DNA of 64,000 nucleotides from Pseudomonas coleopterorum (GCF_900105555.1 NZ_FNTZ01000001.1:1612001-1676000), one strand, 5' to 3'. Positions 26,503 through 36,262 are shown, counted from the first letter of the stretch. The notes: generated from the sequence alone by a model not told the origin. Numbers and translations are program-made.

Positions 26503-29115
26503 ATGGGCAAATCGCTGGTCATTGTGGAATCCCCGGCTAAGGCCAAGACCATCAACAAGTATCTGGGTGACCAGTACGTGGTGAAGTCGAGTATCGGCCA
26601 TATCCGAGACTTGCCCACCAGCGGTTCGGCGAGCGCCAGCAAGGAGCCGGCCGCCAAGCGCGGCAAGGCCGCCGCCAGCGACGCGCCGGCGCTTTCGCCC
26701 AAGGAAAAGGCCCGCAAGCAATTGGTGACGCGCATGGGCGTGGATCCGGACCAGGGCTGGAAGGCCAAGTACGAGATTCTTCCCGGCAAGGAAAAGGTCA
26801 TCGAGGAGCTGCGCCGGTTGGCCAAGGATGCCGACACCATCTATCTGGCGACGGACTTGGACCGCGAGGGGGAAGCCATTGCCTGGCACCTGCGCGAAGC
26901 CATCGGTGGTGACGACAGCCGCTACAAGCGCGTGGTGTTCAACGAGATCACCAAGAAAGCCATCCAGGAGGCGTTCTCGCGTCCTGGCGAGCTGGACATC
27001 GACCGCGTCAATGCGCAGCAGGCGCGACGTTTCCTAGACCGCGTGGTCGGCTACATGGTCTCGCCCCTGCTGTGGCAGAAGATCGCCCGTGGGCTGTCGG
27101 CAGGCCGCGTGCAGTCGGTGGCGGTGAAGCTGGTCGTCGAGCGTGAACGCGAGATCCGTGCGTTCAACCCCGAAGAGTACTGGGAAGTGCACGCCGACCT
27201 GGCGTCGGCCAAGGCCGCCAAGGTGCGTTTCGAAGTGGCCCGCGAGAACGGCGAGGCCTTCAAGCCCTTGAACGAAGCGCAGGCCATGGCCGCGCTGGCC
27301 AAGCTCAAGGACGCCAGCTACAGCATCGTCAAGCGCGAGGACAAGCCGACCAGCAGCAAGCCTTCGGCCCCCTTCATCACCTCGACCTTGCAGCAGGCCG
27401 CAAGCAACCGCCTGGGCTACGGCGTGAAGAAGACCATGATGATGGCGCAGCGCTTGTACGAGGCCGGCTACATCACCTACATGCGTACCGACTCCACCAA
27501 CCTGTCGGTGGACGCCGTGCAGATGGCGCGTGCCTACATCGAGAGCGAGTTCGGCAAGAAGTATCTGCCCGAAGCGCCGATGGTCTACGGCAGCAAGGAA
27601 GGCGCCCAGGAGGCGCACGAAGCCATTCGCCCCTCGGATGTGAACACCCATCCCAGCAAGCTGGCCGGCATGGAGCGTGACGCCGAGCGTCTGTACGAAT
27701 TGATCTGGCGTCAGTTCCTGGCTTGCCAGATGCCGCCTGCCCAGTACCTGTCCACCACGGTCACCGTGGCGGCCGGCGATTTCGAGCTGCGCGCCAAGGG
27801 CCGCATCCTCAAGTTCGACGGTTACACCCGTGTGCTGCCGCAGATGAGCAAGCCGGGCGACGACGACGTGCTGCCGGACATGAACCAGGGCGAACAGCTC
27901 AAGCTGTTGCACCTAGACCCGACCCAGCACTTCACCAAGCCGCCTGCGCGCTATTCCGAAGCCAGCCTGGTGAAAGAGATGGAGAAACGCGGCATCGGTC
28001 GACCTTCGACCTACGCGGCGATCATCTCCACCATCCAGGACCGCGGCTACGTGGCGCTGCACAACCGTCGCTTCTACTCGGAAAAGATGGGTGACATCGT
28101 CACCGAGCGCTTGTCCGAGAGCTTCTCCAACCTGATGGACTACGGCTTCACCGCCGGCATGGAAGAGAACCTCGATGACGTGGCTCACGGTGAGCGCGAC
28201 TGGAAGAACGTGCTCGACGAGTTCTACGGCGACTTCAAGGGCAAGCTCGATGTCGCAGGTGCTGCCGACAGCGGCATGCGCGCCAACCTGCCGACCCTGA
28301 CCAACATCGCCTGCCGCGAGTGCGGCCGCCCGATGATGATTCGCACCGCTTCCACTGGGGTGTTCCTGGGCTGTTCGGGCTATGCGTTGCCGCCCAAGGA
28401 GCGCTGCAAGTCGACCATCAACCTGATTCCGGGCGATGAGATCGCGGCCGACGACGAGGGTGAGTCCGAGTCGCAGATCCTGCGCGGCAAGCATCGCTGC
28501 CCGATCTGTGCAACGGCCATGGATGCCTATCTGGTCGACGAGAAGCGCAAGCTGCACATCTGCGGCAACAACCCCGACTGCCCAGGCTACGAGATCGAAG
28601 AGGGCAACTACCGCATCAAGGGCTACGAAGGCCCGAGCCTGGAATGCGACAAGTGCGGCAGCGAGATGCAACTCAAGACCGGCCGTTTCGGCAAGTTCTT
28701 CGGTTGCACCAATCCCGAATGCAAGAACACCCGCAAGCTGCTCAAGAGCGGCGAAGCGGCGCCGCCGAAAATGGACGCGGTGAAGATGCCCGAGCTCAAG
28801 TGCGAAAAGGTCAATGACACCTACGTGCTGCGCGACGGCGCTTCGGGTCTGTTCCTGGCCGCCAGCCAGTTCCCCAAGAACCGTGAGACCCGCGCGCCGC
28901 TGGTACTGGAGATCATTCCGCACAAGGACGAGATCGATCCCAAGTACAGCTTCCTGTTCGATGCGCCGATCAAGGACCCGGACGGACGCCCGACCGTGAT
29001 CCGCTACAGCCGCAAGACCAAGGAGCAGTACGTGCAGAGCGAGGTCGAGGGCAAGCCGACCGGTTGGAAGGCTTTCTACGACGGCAAGACCTGGAAGGTC
29101 GAAGACAAGCGCTGA
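26503..29115 (+). CDS. topA: DNA topoisomerase I (type IA)
   Basis: An 870-residue enzyme relaxing negative supercoils. The TOPRIM domain begins [18 protein letters not shown] with the acidic residue Glu8, and [14 protein letters not shown] holds the DxD metal motif. The active-site Tyr326 lies in [13 protein letters not shown], and the gate domains follow. The C-terminus has three C4 zinc-finger-like topoisomerase repeats ([36 protein letters not shown]) and a TopA C-terminal repeat. A Lys/Ala-rich insertion (residues ~35-70) lies inside the TOPRIM domain, common in Pseudomonas. It ends at a terminator. Confidence 0.97.
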   Translation: MGKSLVIVESPAKAKTINKYLGDQYVVKSSIGHIRDLPTSGSASASKEPAAKRGKAAASDAPALSPKEKARKQLVTRMGVDPDQGWKAKYEILPGKEKVIEELRRLAKDADTIYLATDLDREGEAIAWHLREAIGGDDSRYKRVVFNEITKKAIQEAFSRPGELDIDRVNAQQARRFLDRVVGYMVSPLLWQKIARGLSAGRVQSVAVKLVVEREREIRAFNPEEYWEVHADLASAKAAKVRFEVARENGEAFKPLNEAQAMAALAKLKDASYSIVKREDKPTSSKPSAPFITSTLQQAASNRLGYGVKKTMMMAQRLYEAGYITYMRTDSTNLSVDAVQMARAYIESEFGKKYLPEAPMVYGSKEGAQEAHEAIRPSDVNTHPSKLAGMERDAERLYELIWRQFLACQMPPAQYLSTTVTVAAGDFELRAKGRILKFDGYTRVLPQMSKPGDDDVLPDMNQGEQLKLLHLDPTQHFTKPPARYSEASLVKEMEKRGIGRPSTYAAIISTIQDRGYVALHNRRFYSEKMGDIVTERLSESFSNLMDYGFTAGMEENLDDVAHGERDWKNVLDEFYGDFKGKLDVAGAADSGMRANLPTLTNIACRECGRPMMIRTASTGVFLGCSGYALPPKERCKSTINLIPGDEIAADDEGESESQILRGKHRCPICATAMDAYLVDEKRKLHICGNNPDCPGYEIEEGNYRIKGYEGPSLECDKCGSEMQLKTGRFGKFFGCTNPECKNTRKLLKSGEAAPPKMDAVKMPELKCEKVNDTYVLRDGASGLFLAASQFPKNRETRAPLVLEIIPHKDEIDPKYSFLFDAPIKDPDGRPTVIRYSRKTKEQYVQSEVEGKPTGWKAFYDGKTWKVEDKR

Positions 29116-29131
29116 GTCGCTGGTTGCAAAG

Positions 29132-29168
29132 AGGCCGCACCGTCCGCCAGGACCGTGCGGCCTTTTTC
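29132..29168 (+). terminator. Terminator after topA
   Basis: AGGCCGCAC and GTGCGGCCT form the stem with further inner pairing, followed by TTTTTC, 17 bases after the topA stop. Confidence 0.88.
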
Positions 29169-29241
29169 ATTTGTGGCTTGCACTGGCTCTGCGGGTTCCC
29201 GACACTGTAGGCGATCAGTGTTCATTGCGGAGACCGCCACC

Positions 29242-29763
29242 ATGGCCTATGAGCTCTACACCCGTACCAACCAGAAAATCTATTTTGCCGGGCTGGCGCT
29301 GGAAGCCATGGGCAAGGCCGAGCAGGGCCAGGCGATCAACGCCCAGGCGCAGTTGCAGGCGCAGCGCGAGTCGGCGTTGTTCCACCTCTACGGTGCCTTG
29401 CTGGGGCTGTGCCATGAGATCGCCGGTTACTACCGCCTGCCACAGGCCGGCACGGCCCGCGCCGAAACCCTGCTGACGCCGCAAGCGTTGGATGGCACGT
29501 CGATTCCCGAACTTGGTGAACTGGTGGAGCTGGCCCAGCATCCGCATACCTGGCTGGCGCAGTTGCTTGCCGCCCATGGCGCGCTGTTCGTACCGCCAAG
29601 GGCGCCCAAGAAGCCCAAGGGAGATGTGACCCAGCCGTTGATACAGGCGGTCAATCTGGACGAGGTGGAAGAGCCGGAGCTGAGTCGCGAGGTGCTTGAA
29701 AGCTGGCGTCAGCAGCTCAGGGGCTTGACCGTTCGCTTCAGGGAAGGGTTGAGTGAGTGCTGA
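29242..29763 (+). CDS. Conserved Pseudomonas protein (DUF6586-like)
   Basis: A 173-residue cytoplasmic protein beginning MAYELYTRTNQKIYFAGLAL, helical, with a central PKKPKGD linker and a C-terminal helix EVLESWRQQLRGLTVRFREG. This is the DUF6586-type protein regularly found between topA and lexA in Pseudomonas. ATG 29242 has GGAG 9-12 bases upstream. It is followed 50 bases later by another small gene on the same strand. No function is known to me; no metal or catalytic motif is visible. Confidence 0.7.
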   Translation: MAYELYTRTNQKIYFAGLALEAMGKAEQGQAINAQAQLQAQRESALFHLYGALLGLCHEIAGYYRLPQAGTARAETLLTPQALDGTSIPELGELVELAQHPHTWLAQLLAAHGALFVPPRAPKKPKGDVTQPLIQAVNLDEVEEPELSREVLESWRQQLRGLTVRFREGLSEC

Positions 29764-29813
29764 TTCAGCGTGGCGCTGCTACAATGCTCGCCTTTCGTGG
29801 AGAACATGTCCTT

Positions 29814-30047
29814 ATGCCTACGTCCTTTCTTGAGATTGTCGAGCTGCCTGACGGCCGCATCGAGTTGCGTCGTGCCGAGGACGAAGGTTCGCTGGTGACG
29901 CTGAATTTTTCCGAAGATGCCAAGGCATTTCTGCAGGGCCAGCACGTGGAAGTGGCCAAGGCCATGCTCAGTGTCGGCGTACAGATGGCCGGCAAACTGG
30001 TGGAAGGTGAAATCGACAAGGACGACGGGCCGCGCGTCCTGCACTGA
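29814..30047 (+). CDS. Small conserved protein between topA and sulA
   Basis: A 77-residue acidic protein (LEIVELPDGRIELRRAEDEG; FSEDAKAFLQGQHVEVAKAM) with a strand-strand-helix-helix pattern. Such a gene is conserved in this position in Pseudomonas. ATG 29814; GGAG lies about 12 bases upstream, a little far. It is convergent with sulA, 62 bases away. No signal peptide or membrane segment. Function unknown. Confidence 0.7.
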   Translation: MPTSFLEIVELPDGRIELRRAEDEGSLVTLNFSEDAKAFLQGQHVEVAKAMLSVGVQMAGKLVEGEIDKDDGPRVLH

Positions 30048-30109
30048 TGCTGCCGCTCAGCGAGCGCCTCGCGCTTGCCTGGGCGGACAGTACCCAGTGT
30101 GTTTCTTGG

Positions 30110-30586
30110 CTATCCCAATCGAATGTTCAAGCTCTGCGCGCCGCCTTGGCGTGCGGCCGTGATCAATTGTTGCCTGGCCACGGCCGGCAACGGATTGAGC
30201 CAGCTCACCACAGTATGACTACGACCCAGACGCAGCGCTTCGCACGCCAGTTGCTGTGCGCTCTGCGTGCCCCGCGGCTGCAATAGCAGTATCCGTTCGC
30301 GATTGAGCCCGGCATCGCGCAGCCAGGCCTGGGTCAGGCTCGCCGGTGGCGCGATCAAGGTCATCCAGCGCGCGTCCTGCTCCTCGCTCAGTTCGCGCAG
30401 CATGGGGGCCAGCAGGTTCAGGCAGTTCCCCGCAGCACCGCGCAGCGACATCTCGCTGAATACATCCGGGTCGGCAACGGTCCAGGGCGACTCGACGGCC
30501 TCCTTGAATCGCGGCGCCACCGGTGCAGACATGAAAGCTTCGAACAGCGACATCTGTGCTTGTTGGGATGAAAGGGGAAACTGCAT
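30110..30586 (-). CDS. sulA: SOS cell-division inhibitor SulA
   Basis: A 158-residue protein that binds FtsZ to halt division during SOS. It shows the SulA family core: EMSLRGAAGNCLNLLAPMLREL, WMTLIAPPASLTQAWLRDAGL and ILLLQPRGTQSAQQLACEALRLG, ending with a short degron-like tail. It lies nine bases downstream of lexA on the same strand and would be transcribed from the lexA promoter, the usual arrangement in Pseudomonas; no separate LexA box was seen in the gap. Confidence 0.9.
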   Translation of the reverse strand: MQFPLSSQQAQMSLFEAFMSAPVAPRFKEAVESPWTVADPDVFSEMSLRGAAGNCLNLLAPMLRELSEEQDARWMTLIAPPASLTQAWLRDAGLNRERILLLQPRGTQSAQQLACEALRLGRSHTVVSWLNPLPAVARQQLITAARQGGAQSLNIRLG

Positions 30587-30595
30587 GACGCCTCC

Positions 30596-31204
30596 TTATC
30601 GACGAATGACGCCGACGCTCAGACCTTCAATGACCAGATCCTGATCCTTGAGGTTGACTTCAATGGGTGCGAAGTCGGGGTTTTCCGCAACCAAGAAAAC
30701 CTTGTTGCCCTCGCGCTGGAACCGCTTGACCGTCACTTCATCGCCGATACGGGCCACGACGATCTGGCCATTGCGCACTTCACGGCAGGTGTGCACGGCG
30801 AGCAGGTCGCCGTCGAGGATGCCGACATCGCGCATGCTCATGCCCTGTACCCGCAACAGATAATCGGCGCGTGGATGAAAGAAGCCCGGGTTGATCTTGC
30901 AGGACTCCTCGATGTGTTCCTGCGCCAGAATGGGCGCGCCCGCTGCAACGCGGCCGACCACTGGAAGACTGGAATCGTCGTTGCGTGCCTCGGAGCCGGG
31001 AATACGAATGCCGCGTGAGGCGCCCGGGGTCATTTCGATCGCGCCTTTGCGCGCCAGGGCCTTGAGGTGTTCCTCAGCGGCGTTGGGGGATTTGAAACCC
31101 AGTTCCTGGGCGATTTCTGCACGGGTAGGTGGGAAGCCATTGTCGTCAAGGCAGCGCTTGATGAAGGCGAGAATTTCAGCTTGGCGTGGCGTCAATTTCA
31201 ACAT
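30596..31204 (-). CDS. lexA: LexA repressor
   Basis: A 202-residue SOS repressor. The N-terminal winged HTH shows [20 protein letters not shown] and [20 protein letters not shown]. The self-cleavage site is Ala88-Gly89 in [13 protein letters not shown]. The S24 peptidase dyad is Ser123 (QGMSMRDVG) and Lys160 (DEVTVKRF). All catalytic residues are intact. Two tandem LexA boxes lie immediately upstream, so it is autoregulated. First gene of lexA-sulA. The ribosome site is poor because the operators come within ten bases of the start codon. Confidence 0.96.
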   Translation of the reverse strand: MLKLTPRQAEILAFIKRCLDDNGFPPTRAEIAQELGFKSPNAAEEHLKALARKGAIEMTPGASRGIRIPGSEARNDDSSLPVVGRVAAGAPILAQEHIEESCKINPGFFHPRADYLLRVQGMSMRDVGILDGDLLAVHTCREVRNGQIVVARIGDEVTVKRFQREGNKVFLVAENPDFAPIEVNLKDQDLVIEGLSVGVIRR

Positions 31205-31214
31205 TGGGATGGCT

Positions 31215-31230
31215 CTGTCTTTTTGTACAG
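31215..31230 (-). promoter_or_regulatory. LexA box 1 of lexA-sulA
   Basis: CTG-TCTTTTTGTA-CAG (written on the plus strand), CTG-N10-CAG, 11 bases upstream of the lexA start codon. Confidence 0.85.
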
Positions 31231-31233
31231 TGA

Positions 31234-31249
31234 CTGGGATTATATACAG
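31234..31249 (-). promoter_or_regulatory. LexA box 2 of lexA-sulA
   Basis: CTG-GGATTATATA-CAG (plus strand), four bases from box 1. Two adjacent boxes match the autoregulated E. coli lexA arrangement. Confidence 0.88.
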
Positions 31250-31387
31250 TGCATTGCCCTTGGCAACACCGTTTTCTTGGGGTTCGAAAGGTAGATGATC
31301 GCATGCTGCGCTAAGGCGATGAATTTGTGTGCTTTAATACGTGGCTGCATGGCTACAAACCGCCCGCACAGGCTTGACAATCAGCCC

Positions 31388-31409
31388 GTTTGAAACGTAT
31401 GTTTCAAAC
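31388..31409 (+). promoter_or_regulatory. PsrA operator over the psrA promoter
   Basis: Perfect dyad GTTTGAAAC-GTAT-GTTTCAAAC. It overlaps the probable -10 TATGTT (31398-31403) that pairs with TTGACA (31374-31379) at 18-base spacing, so binding would block psrA transcription. The core GAAAC-N4-GTTTC is the PsrA consensus. Confidence 0.85.
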
Positions 31410-31433
31410 AAGTGTTTGTCAGGCGGAGTTGCC

Positions 31434-32141
31434 ATGGCCCAGTCGGAAACCGTTGAACGCATTCTCGATGCCGCGGAACAGCTTTTTGCGGAAAAAGGCT
31501 TCGCGGAAACCTCGCTGCGCCTGATCACCAGCAAGGCCGGGGTCAATCTGGCGGCGGTGAACTACCATTTCGGCTCTAAGAAGGCGCTTATCCAGGCGGT
31601 GTTCTCGCGATTCCTCGGGCCTTTCTGTGCCAGCCTCGACCGCGAGCTGGAGCGGCGTCAGGCCAGTGCCACGCCCAAGGCCAGCCTCGAGGAGCTCCTC
31701 GAGATTCTCGTCGAGCAGGCCTTGGTGGTGCAACCGCGCAGTGGCAACGACCTTTCCATCTTCATGCGCCTGCTGGGCCTGGCCTTCAGCCAGAGTCAGG
31801 GTCACTTGCGTCGTTACCTGGAAGACATGTACGGCAAGGTGTTCCGCCGCTACATGCTCCTGGTCAACGAAGCGGCGCCGCGCATTCCGCCCATCGAGCT
31901 GTTCTGGCGCGTGCATTTCATGCTCGGCGCCGCCGCGTTCAGCATGTCCGGGATCAAGGCGCTGCGTGCCATCGCCGAAACCGACTTTGGCGTGGACACC
32001 TCGATCGAGCAGGTCATGCGTCTGATGGTGCCATTCCTCGCGGCGGGCATGCGCGCGCAGAGTGCGGTGACCGACCCGACCATGGCTGCGGCTCAGTTGC
32101 GCCCGCGCAGCAAGAGCACTCCGGCCGCCGTGAAGGCCTGA
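31434..32141 (+). CDS. psrA: TetR-family fatty-acid-responsive regulator PsrA
   Basis: A 235-residue TetR regulator. The N-terminal HTH is RILDAAEQLFAEKGFAETSL followed by ITSKAGVNLAAVNYHFGSKKAL. The C-terminal helical ligand domain binds long-chain acyl ligands in the family. In P. aeruginosa PsrA represses fadBA and itself and activates rpoS. GGCGGAG precedes ATG 31434. The perfect palindrome in its promoter and the related site before fadB support the same role. Divergent from lexA, followed by nagZ. Confidence 0.93.
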   Translation: MAQSETVERILDAAEQLFAEKGFAETSLRLITSKAGVNLAAVNYHFGSKKALIQAVFSRFLGPFCASLDRELERRQASATPKASLEELLEILVEQALVVQPRSGNDLSIFMRLLGLAFSQSQGHLRRYLEDMYGKVFRRYMLLVNEAAPRIPPIELFWRVHFMLGAAAFSMSGIKALRAIAETDFGVDTSIEQVMRLMVPFLAAGMRAQSAVTDPTMAAAQLRPRSKSTPAAVKA

Positions 32142-32186
32142 GGCCTGCACGGCCAACCTCCCGATCCCCCTCTACAAGGAAACCTC

Positions 32187-33197
32187 ATGAGCGCTCGTCT
32201 GCAAGGCTCCCTGATGGTCGACGTCGCCGGCACCTGGCTTACCGCCGAGGACCGGCAGTTGTTGCGCCAACCCGAAGTCGCCGGACTGATCATCTTCGCG
32301 CGCAACATCGAGCATCCACGCCAGGTGCGCGAGCTGACCGCGGCCATCCGCGCCGTACGGCCGGAGCTGATCCTGGCCGTGGATCAGGAGGGTGGGCGTG
32401 TGCAACGTTTGCGTCAGGGCTTCGTGCGGCTACCGGCCATGCGCGAGCTGGCGCGTCATGCCGATGCGATCGGTCTGGCCGAGCATTGTGGTTGGTTGAT
32501 GGCCGCCGAAGTGTTGGCTGTGGGCCTGGACTTGAGCTTCGCGCCGGTATTGGACCTCGATCATGGCCACAGCGCCGTGGTCGGTACCCGTGCCTTCGAG
32601 GGTGATCCCGAGCGCGCGACGGCGCTCGCCGGGGCGTTCATCCGAGGCATGAATGCCGCGGGCATGGCAGCGTGCGGCAAGCATTTTCCCGGCCATGGCT
32701 GGGCCGAAGCCGACTCCCACGTGGCGATTCCCACCGACGAGCGTTCTCTGGAGCAGATTCGCGCGTGCGATCTGGTGCCCTTCGCGCGGTTGGCCGGCCA
32801 GCTGGCGGCGGTCATGCCGGCCCACGTCATCTACCCGCAGGTCGACGGCAACCCGGCAGGCTTCTCGCGTCGCTGGCTGCAGGACATTCTGCGCGGCGAA
32901 CTCGGCTTCGAGGGAGTGATTTTCAGCGACGACCTGTCGATGGCCGGCGCTCACGTCGTGGGTGACGCTGCCAGTCGGATCGAGGCGGCCCTGAGCGCGG
33001 GCTGCGATATGGGCCTGGTGTGCAACGACCGCGCTGCGGCCGAACTGGCCTTGAGCGCTGCCCAGCGCATGGGCGTGCAGCCTTCGCCACGCATCGCCGC
33101 CATGCGCGGCCGGGCCTTCGCCAATGTCGAGTACCGTCAGCATCCGCGCTGGCAACAAGCGACTGCTGCACTGCGCGCGGCGGCATTGATCGACTGA
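32187..33197 (+). CDS. nagZ: Beta-N-acetylhexosaminidase NagZ
   Basis: A 336-residue cytoplasmic glycoside hydrolase family 3 enzyme that removes GlcNAc from anhydro-muropeptides in cell-wall recycling, controlling AmpC induction in pseudomonads. Visible motifs: LILAVDQEGGRVQRLR, VVGTRAFEGDPERA, AACGKHFPGHGWAEADSHV (family KHFPGHG, with the His/Asp acid-base pair) and FSDDLSMAGAHV (catalytic Asp nucleophile). It follows psrA by 45 bases on the same strand; an AAGGAA site precedes the ATG. Convergent with the downstream dehydrogenase gene. Confidence 0.95.
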   Translation: MSARLQGSLMVDVAGTWLTAEDRQLLRQPEVAGLIIFARNIEHPRQVRELTAAIRAVRPELILAVDQEGGRVQRLRQGFVRLPAMRELARHADAIGLAEHCGWLMAAEVLAVGLDLSFAPVLDLDHGHSAVVGTRAFEGDPERATALAGAFIRGMNAAGMAACGKHFPGHGWAEADSHVAIPTDERSLEQIRACDLVPFARLAGQLAAVMPAHVIYPQVDGNPAGFSRRWLQDILRGELGFEGVIFSDDLSMAGAHVVGDAASRIEAALSAGCDMGLVCNDRAAAELALSAAQRMGVQPSPRIAAMRGRAFANVEYRQHPRWQQATAALRAAALID

Positions 33198-33203
33198 ACG
33201 CGG

Positions 33204-34163
33204 TTATTGGCCGGCCAGCAGGCGCACGGGCTGGCCGGCATGCCAGGCCAGTATGTCTTCGATCATCTGAGTGAAGAACAGCCGGTAGTTGTTGCCGGTA
33301 ACGTAGCCGATGTGGGGCGTCGCCAGCACGTTGGGCAGCGTGCGGAACGGATGATCTTGCGGCAGCGGCTCTTCGTCGAACACATCCAGTGCCGCGCCAG
33401 CGAGGCGACCCTCGCGCAGGGCTTGGATCAGCGCGGTCTCGTCGATGATCGGGCCGCGTGAAGTGTTCACCAGCCGCGCGCCCGGCTTCATCCACGTCAA
33501 CGCCTGTGCATCGACCAGCCCACGGCTGCGCTCGCCGAGCACCAGATGCACGCTGAGCACGTCGGCCTGTTCGAACAGCTGCTGTTTGTCGACGTACTCC
33601 ACGCCTACTTCGGCGGCGCGTTGCGGTGTGAGGTTCTGGCTCCAGGCGATCACGCGCATACCGAACGCCTGGCCGAAGCGCGCCACTTTCTCACCGATGC
33701 TACCCAGGCCCAGCAAGCCCAGGGTGCTGCCATGCAGATCGCCACCCAGGCCGATTTGCCAGCCACCGCTGCGCAGCGACTGGGCTTCGCCGAGCAGGTC
33801 ACGGGTCAAAGCCATCAGCAGGGCCCAGGTCAGCTCCGGCGCCGCATGCTTGTAGCTGTCGGTACCGGCGACCTGAATGCCCAGTCGCGCCGCAGCCTGC
33901 AGGTCAATGGCGGCGTTGCGCATACCGCCGGTCACCAGCAGTTTGAGCTGCGGCAACTGCTGGAGCAGGGCTGCGTCGAAGCAGGTGCGTTCACGCATCA
34001 CGCAGATGACGGTATAGGCCGCCAGACGCTCGGCCAGAACGCGGCCGTCGGCTGGGTAATCGTGGATGAAGTCGAGCTGGCCGACGGCCTGCAGCGGGGT
34101 CCAGTCGACCACGTTTTCAGCCACCGATTGCCAATCGTCGATGACGGCTATTCGCATGGGCAT
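33204..34163 (-). CDS. D-isomer-specific 2-hydroxyacid dehydrogenase family protein
   Basis: A 319-residue NAD(P)-dependent oxidoreductase. The nucleotide-binding motif is LGLLGLGSIGEKVARFGQAF (about 150-170). The catalytic triad is Arg in LVNTSRGPIIDE, Glu in LDVFDEEPLPQDHP and His in VLATPHIGYVTGN, all in canonical order. The substrate is not determinable by eye; candidates are 2-ketoacids, phosphoglycerate or glyoxylate. It follows an exported alpha/beta hydrolase gene by 10 bases on the same strand, so both may be cotranscribed. An in-frame ATG two codons on is an alternative start. Confidence 0.88.
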   Translation of the reverse strand: MPMRIAVIDDWQSVAENVVDWTPLQAVGQLDFIHDYPADGRVLAERLAAYTVICVMRERTCFDAALLQQLPQLKLLVTGGMRNAAIDLQAAARLGIQVAGTDSYKHAAPELTWALLMALTRDLLGEAQSLRSGGWQIGLGGDLHGSTLGLLGLGSIGEKVARFGQAFGMRVIAWSQNLTPQRAAEVGVEYVDKQQLFEQADVLSVHLVLGERSRGLVDAQALTWMKPGARLVNTSRGPIIDETALIQALREGRLAGAALDVFDEEPLPQDHPFRTLPNVLATPHIGYVTGNNYRLFFTQMIEDILAWHAGQPVRLLAGQ

Positions 34164-34172
34164 TGCCTCTTG

Positions 34173-35189
34173 TCAGAGCGGTTTCTGGGGAGCGTCCAGC
34201 CAGTCGAGCAGAGCCTTGTGGAAGCGCGCCGGCTCTTCCATCTGCGGTGCATGGCCCAAGCCTGCGAACTCCACCAGGGTGCTGTGGGGGATCATCTGGC
34301 TGGCCTGCTTGCCCAGCACGGCGTACTTGCCCAGCCGTGCCTTGACCTCGGGCGGTGCGACATCGCTGCCGATGGCCGTGGTGTCGGCGTCGCCGATCAG
34401 CAGCAGGGTCGGCACCTTCAGGTCCTTGAACTCGTAGACCACCGGCTGGGTGAAGATCATGTCGTAGATCAGCGCCGAGTTCCATGCCACCAAGGTATGC
34501 CCCGGGCCTTTGTTCAGGCCGGCGAGCATGTCCACCCAGCGATCGTATTCCGGCTTCCAGCGACCGCCATAGTAGGTGGTGCGCTCGTAGTTGCGGATAC
34601 CCTCGGCGGTGACCTTGGACTCGCGCTCGAACCACTGGTCGACACTGCGATAGGGCACGCCCAGGGCTTTCCAGTCTTCCAGGCCGATCGGGTTGACCAT
34701 GGCCAGGCGCTCGGTGTCCTCGGGAAACATCAAGGCGTAGCGGGTCGCCAGCATGCCGCCGGTGGAGTGGCCCATGATCACCGCTTCCTTGACCCCGATG
34801 CGGGTCAGCAGGTCATGGGTGTTGTTGGCCAGTTGCTGGAAACTGTATTGGTAGTGTTCCGGCTTGCTAGAGGTGCAAAAGCCGATCTGGTCCGGTGCGA
34901 CCACTCGGTAGCCGGCATCGCTGAGCGTCTTGATCGAGCTTTCCCAAGTGGCGGCGCAGAAGTTCTTGCCATGCATCAGCACCACGGTGCGGCCGTTGGC
35001 CTTGCCATTGGCGGCAACGTCCAGGTAGCCCATCTGCAGGCTTTTGCCTTGGGACTCGAAGGCGTAATGTTGCAGCGTGTACGGATAGTCGAAGCCCTGC
35101 AGTTCGGGACCGTAGGCGGGCGAGGATTCGGCGGCCAGCAGGGGCTGGGCGAAGACACTGGCGAGCGCCAGCAGGGACAGGCGAAGCAT
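34173..35189 (-). CDS. Exported alpha/beta hydrolase
   Basis: A 338-residue hydrolase with a signal peptide (MLRLSLLALASVFAQPLLAA). The alpha/beta-hydrolase core has VVLMHGKNFCAATW (oxyanion), nucleophile Ser in VIMGHSTGGMLA and the catalytic His near the C-terminus in FAGLGHAPQMEEP. LLIGDADTTAIG probably holds the acidic residue. AGGAGG lies 5-10 bases before ATG 35189, a very strong ribosome site. Periplasmic or secreted ester/epoxide/peptide hydrolase; the substrate is unknown. Upstream of the 2-hydroxyacid dehydrogenase gene in a likely two-gene unit. Confidence 0.87.
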   Translation of the reverse strand: MLRLSLLALASVFAQPLLAAESSPAYGPELQGFDYPYTLQHYAFESQGKSLQMGYLDVAANGKANGRTVVLMHGKNFCAATWESSIKTLSDAGYRVVAPDQIGFCTSSKPEHYQYSFQQLANNTHDLLTRIGVKEAVIMGHSTGGMLATRYALMFPEDTERLAMVNPIGLEDWKALGVPYRSVDQWFERESKVTAEGIRNYERTTYYGGRWKPEYDRWVDMLAGLNKGPGHTLVAWNSALIYDMIFTQPVVYEFKDLKVPTLLLIGDADTTAIGSDVAPPEVKARLGKYAVLGKQASQMIPHSTLVEFAGLGHAPQMEEPARFHKALLDWLDAPQKPL

Positions 35190-35432
35190 GGAGACCTCCT
35201 GGAATGGACGGTGGCGCAGGATGGACGTACGGTTGCAGGGTGTTGCCGGCCAGCACCGTAGCACCTATTGGAGGCCGACATGGCCCGGTGGTGCCCGGCT
35301 GCGACGAGAAATGTCCCGCATCAGGTTTCAGAATGCTACAAACACGACGCACGATCATGGCCGGGGAGCCGTCCATGGATCGCTACAACAATAACCATCG
35401 AGGCAGACAATGCCTCCACCTGGAGATAGGCC

Positions 35433-36206
35433 ATGGCTTTTGAAACCATCCTTTTGGAAACCCGAGGTCGCGTGGGTTTGATCACGCTCAACCGCCCGCA
35501 GGCGCTGAACGCTCTCAACGCTCAGTTGATCGACGAGCTGAATCAGGCTCTGGATGCTCTGGAGCGCGATCGCGAGATCGGCTGCATCGTTCTCACCGGC
35601 TCGGCCAAGGCGTTCGCCGCCGGTGCCGACATCAAGGAAATGGCCGAACTGCGCTATCCGCAGATCTACCTCGACGATCTGTTTCACGAGAGCGACCGGG
35701 TCGCCAACCGACGCAAGCCGATCATCGCTGCCGTGGCCGGTTTCGCCTTGGGCGGTGGGTGCGAACTGGCGTTGATGTGCGATTTCATCCTGGCCGCCGA
35801 CAACGCCAAGTTCGGCCAGCCCGAAATCAAGCTGGGCGTGCTGCCGGGCATGGGCGGCACGCAGCGCCTGACCCATGCGGTGGGCAAGGCCAAGGCCATG
35901 GAGCTGTGCCTGACCGGGCGCCTGATGGGCGCCGAAGAGGCCGAACGCGCAGGGCTGGTGGCCCGCATCGTCGCCGCCGACCGGTTGTTGGATGAAGCCA
36001 TGGAGGTTGCCGCTCAGATCGCAGCGAAATCGTTGCCGATCGCGATGATGGTCAAGGAAAGCGTCAATCGTGCGTTCGAGGTGAGCTTGGCAGAAGGGGT
36101 TCGTTTCGAGCGTCGGGTGTTCCACGCCGCCTTCGCCAGCGAAGATCAGAAAGAGGGGATGGCGGCGTTCATCGCCAAGCGCGAGCCGCAGTTCAAGGGA
36201 AATTGA
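35433..36206 (+). CDS. Enoyl-CoA hydratase
   Basis: A 257-residue crotonase with both catalytic glutamates: Glu111 in [16 protein letters not shown] and Glu131 in [15 protein letters not shown]. The oxyanion segment [12 protein letters not shown] is also present. It is the short-chain type. Beside the acyl-CoA dehydrogenase and 3-hydroxyisobutyryl-CoA hydrolase genes it would hydrate methacrylyl-CoA in valine degradation, but it lies on the opposite strand to them (convergent) and so is a separate unit. GGAGAT precedes the ATG. Substrate breadth in vivo is inferred. Confidence 0.9.
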   Translation: MAFETILLETRGRVGLITLNRPQALNALNAQLIDELNQALDALERDREIGCIVLTGSAKAFAAGADIKEMAELRYPQIYLDDLFHESDRVANRRKPIIAAVAGFALGGGCELALMCDFILAADNAKFGQPEIKLGVLPGMGGTQRLTHAVGKAKAMELCLTGRLMGAEEAERAGLVARIVAADRLLDEAMEVAAQIAAKSLPIAMMVKESVNRAFEVSLAEGVRFERRVFHAAFASEDQKEGMAAFIAKREPQFKGN

Positions 36207-36214
36207 TCGAAACA

Positions 36215-36235
36215 GGGCTGGTCCATAGCCAGCCC
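36215..36235. terminator. Hairpin between convergent enoyl-CoA hydratase and acyl-CoA dehydrogenase genes
   Basis: GGGCTGG-TCCATAG-CCAGCCC, a 7-bp stem located in the 56-base gap; the neighbouring T/A runs are short, so termination would be weak. Confidence 0.45.
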
Positions 36236-36262
36236 CGTCGCTATGCGGTGATTACAGCGCAG

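Noticed and set aside
33546..35261. 571-codon plus-strand frame opposite the 2-hydroxyacid dehydrogenase and hydrolase genes
   Set aside because: Antisense to two complete enzymes with intact catalytic residues.
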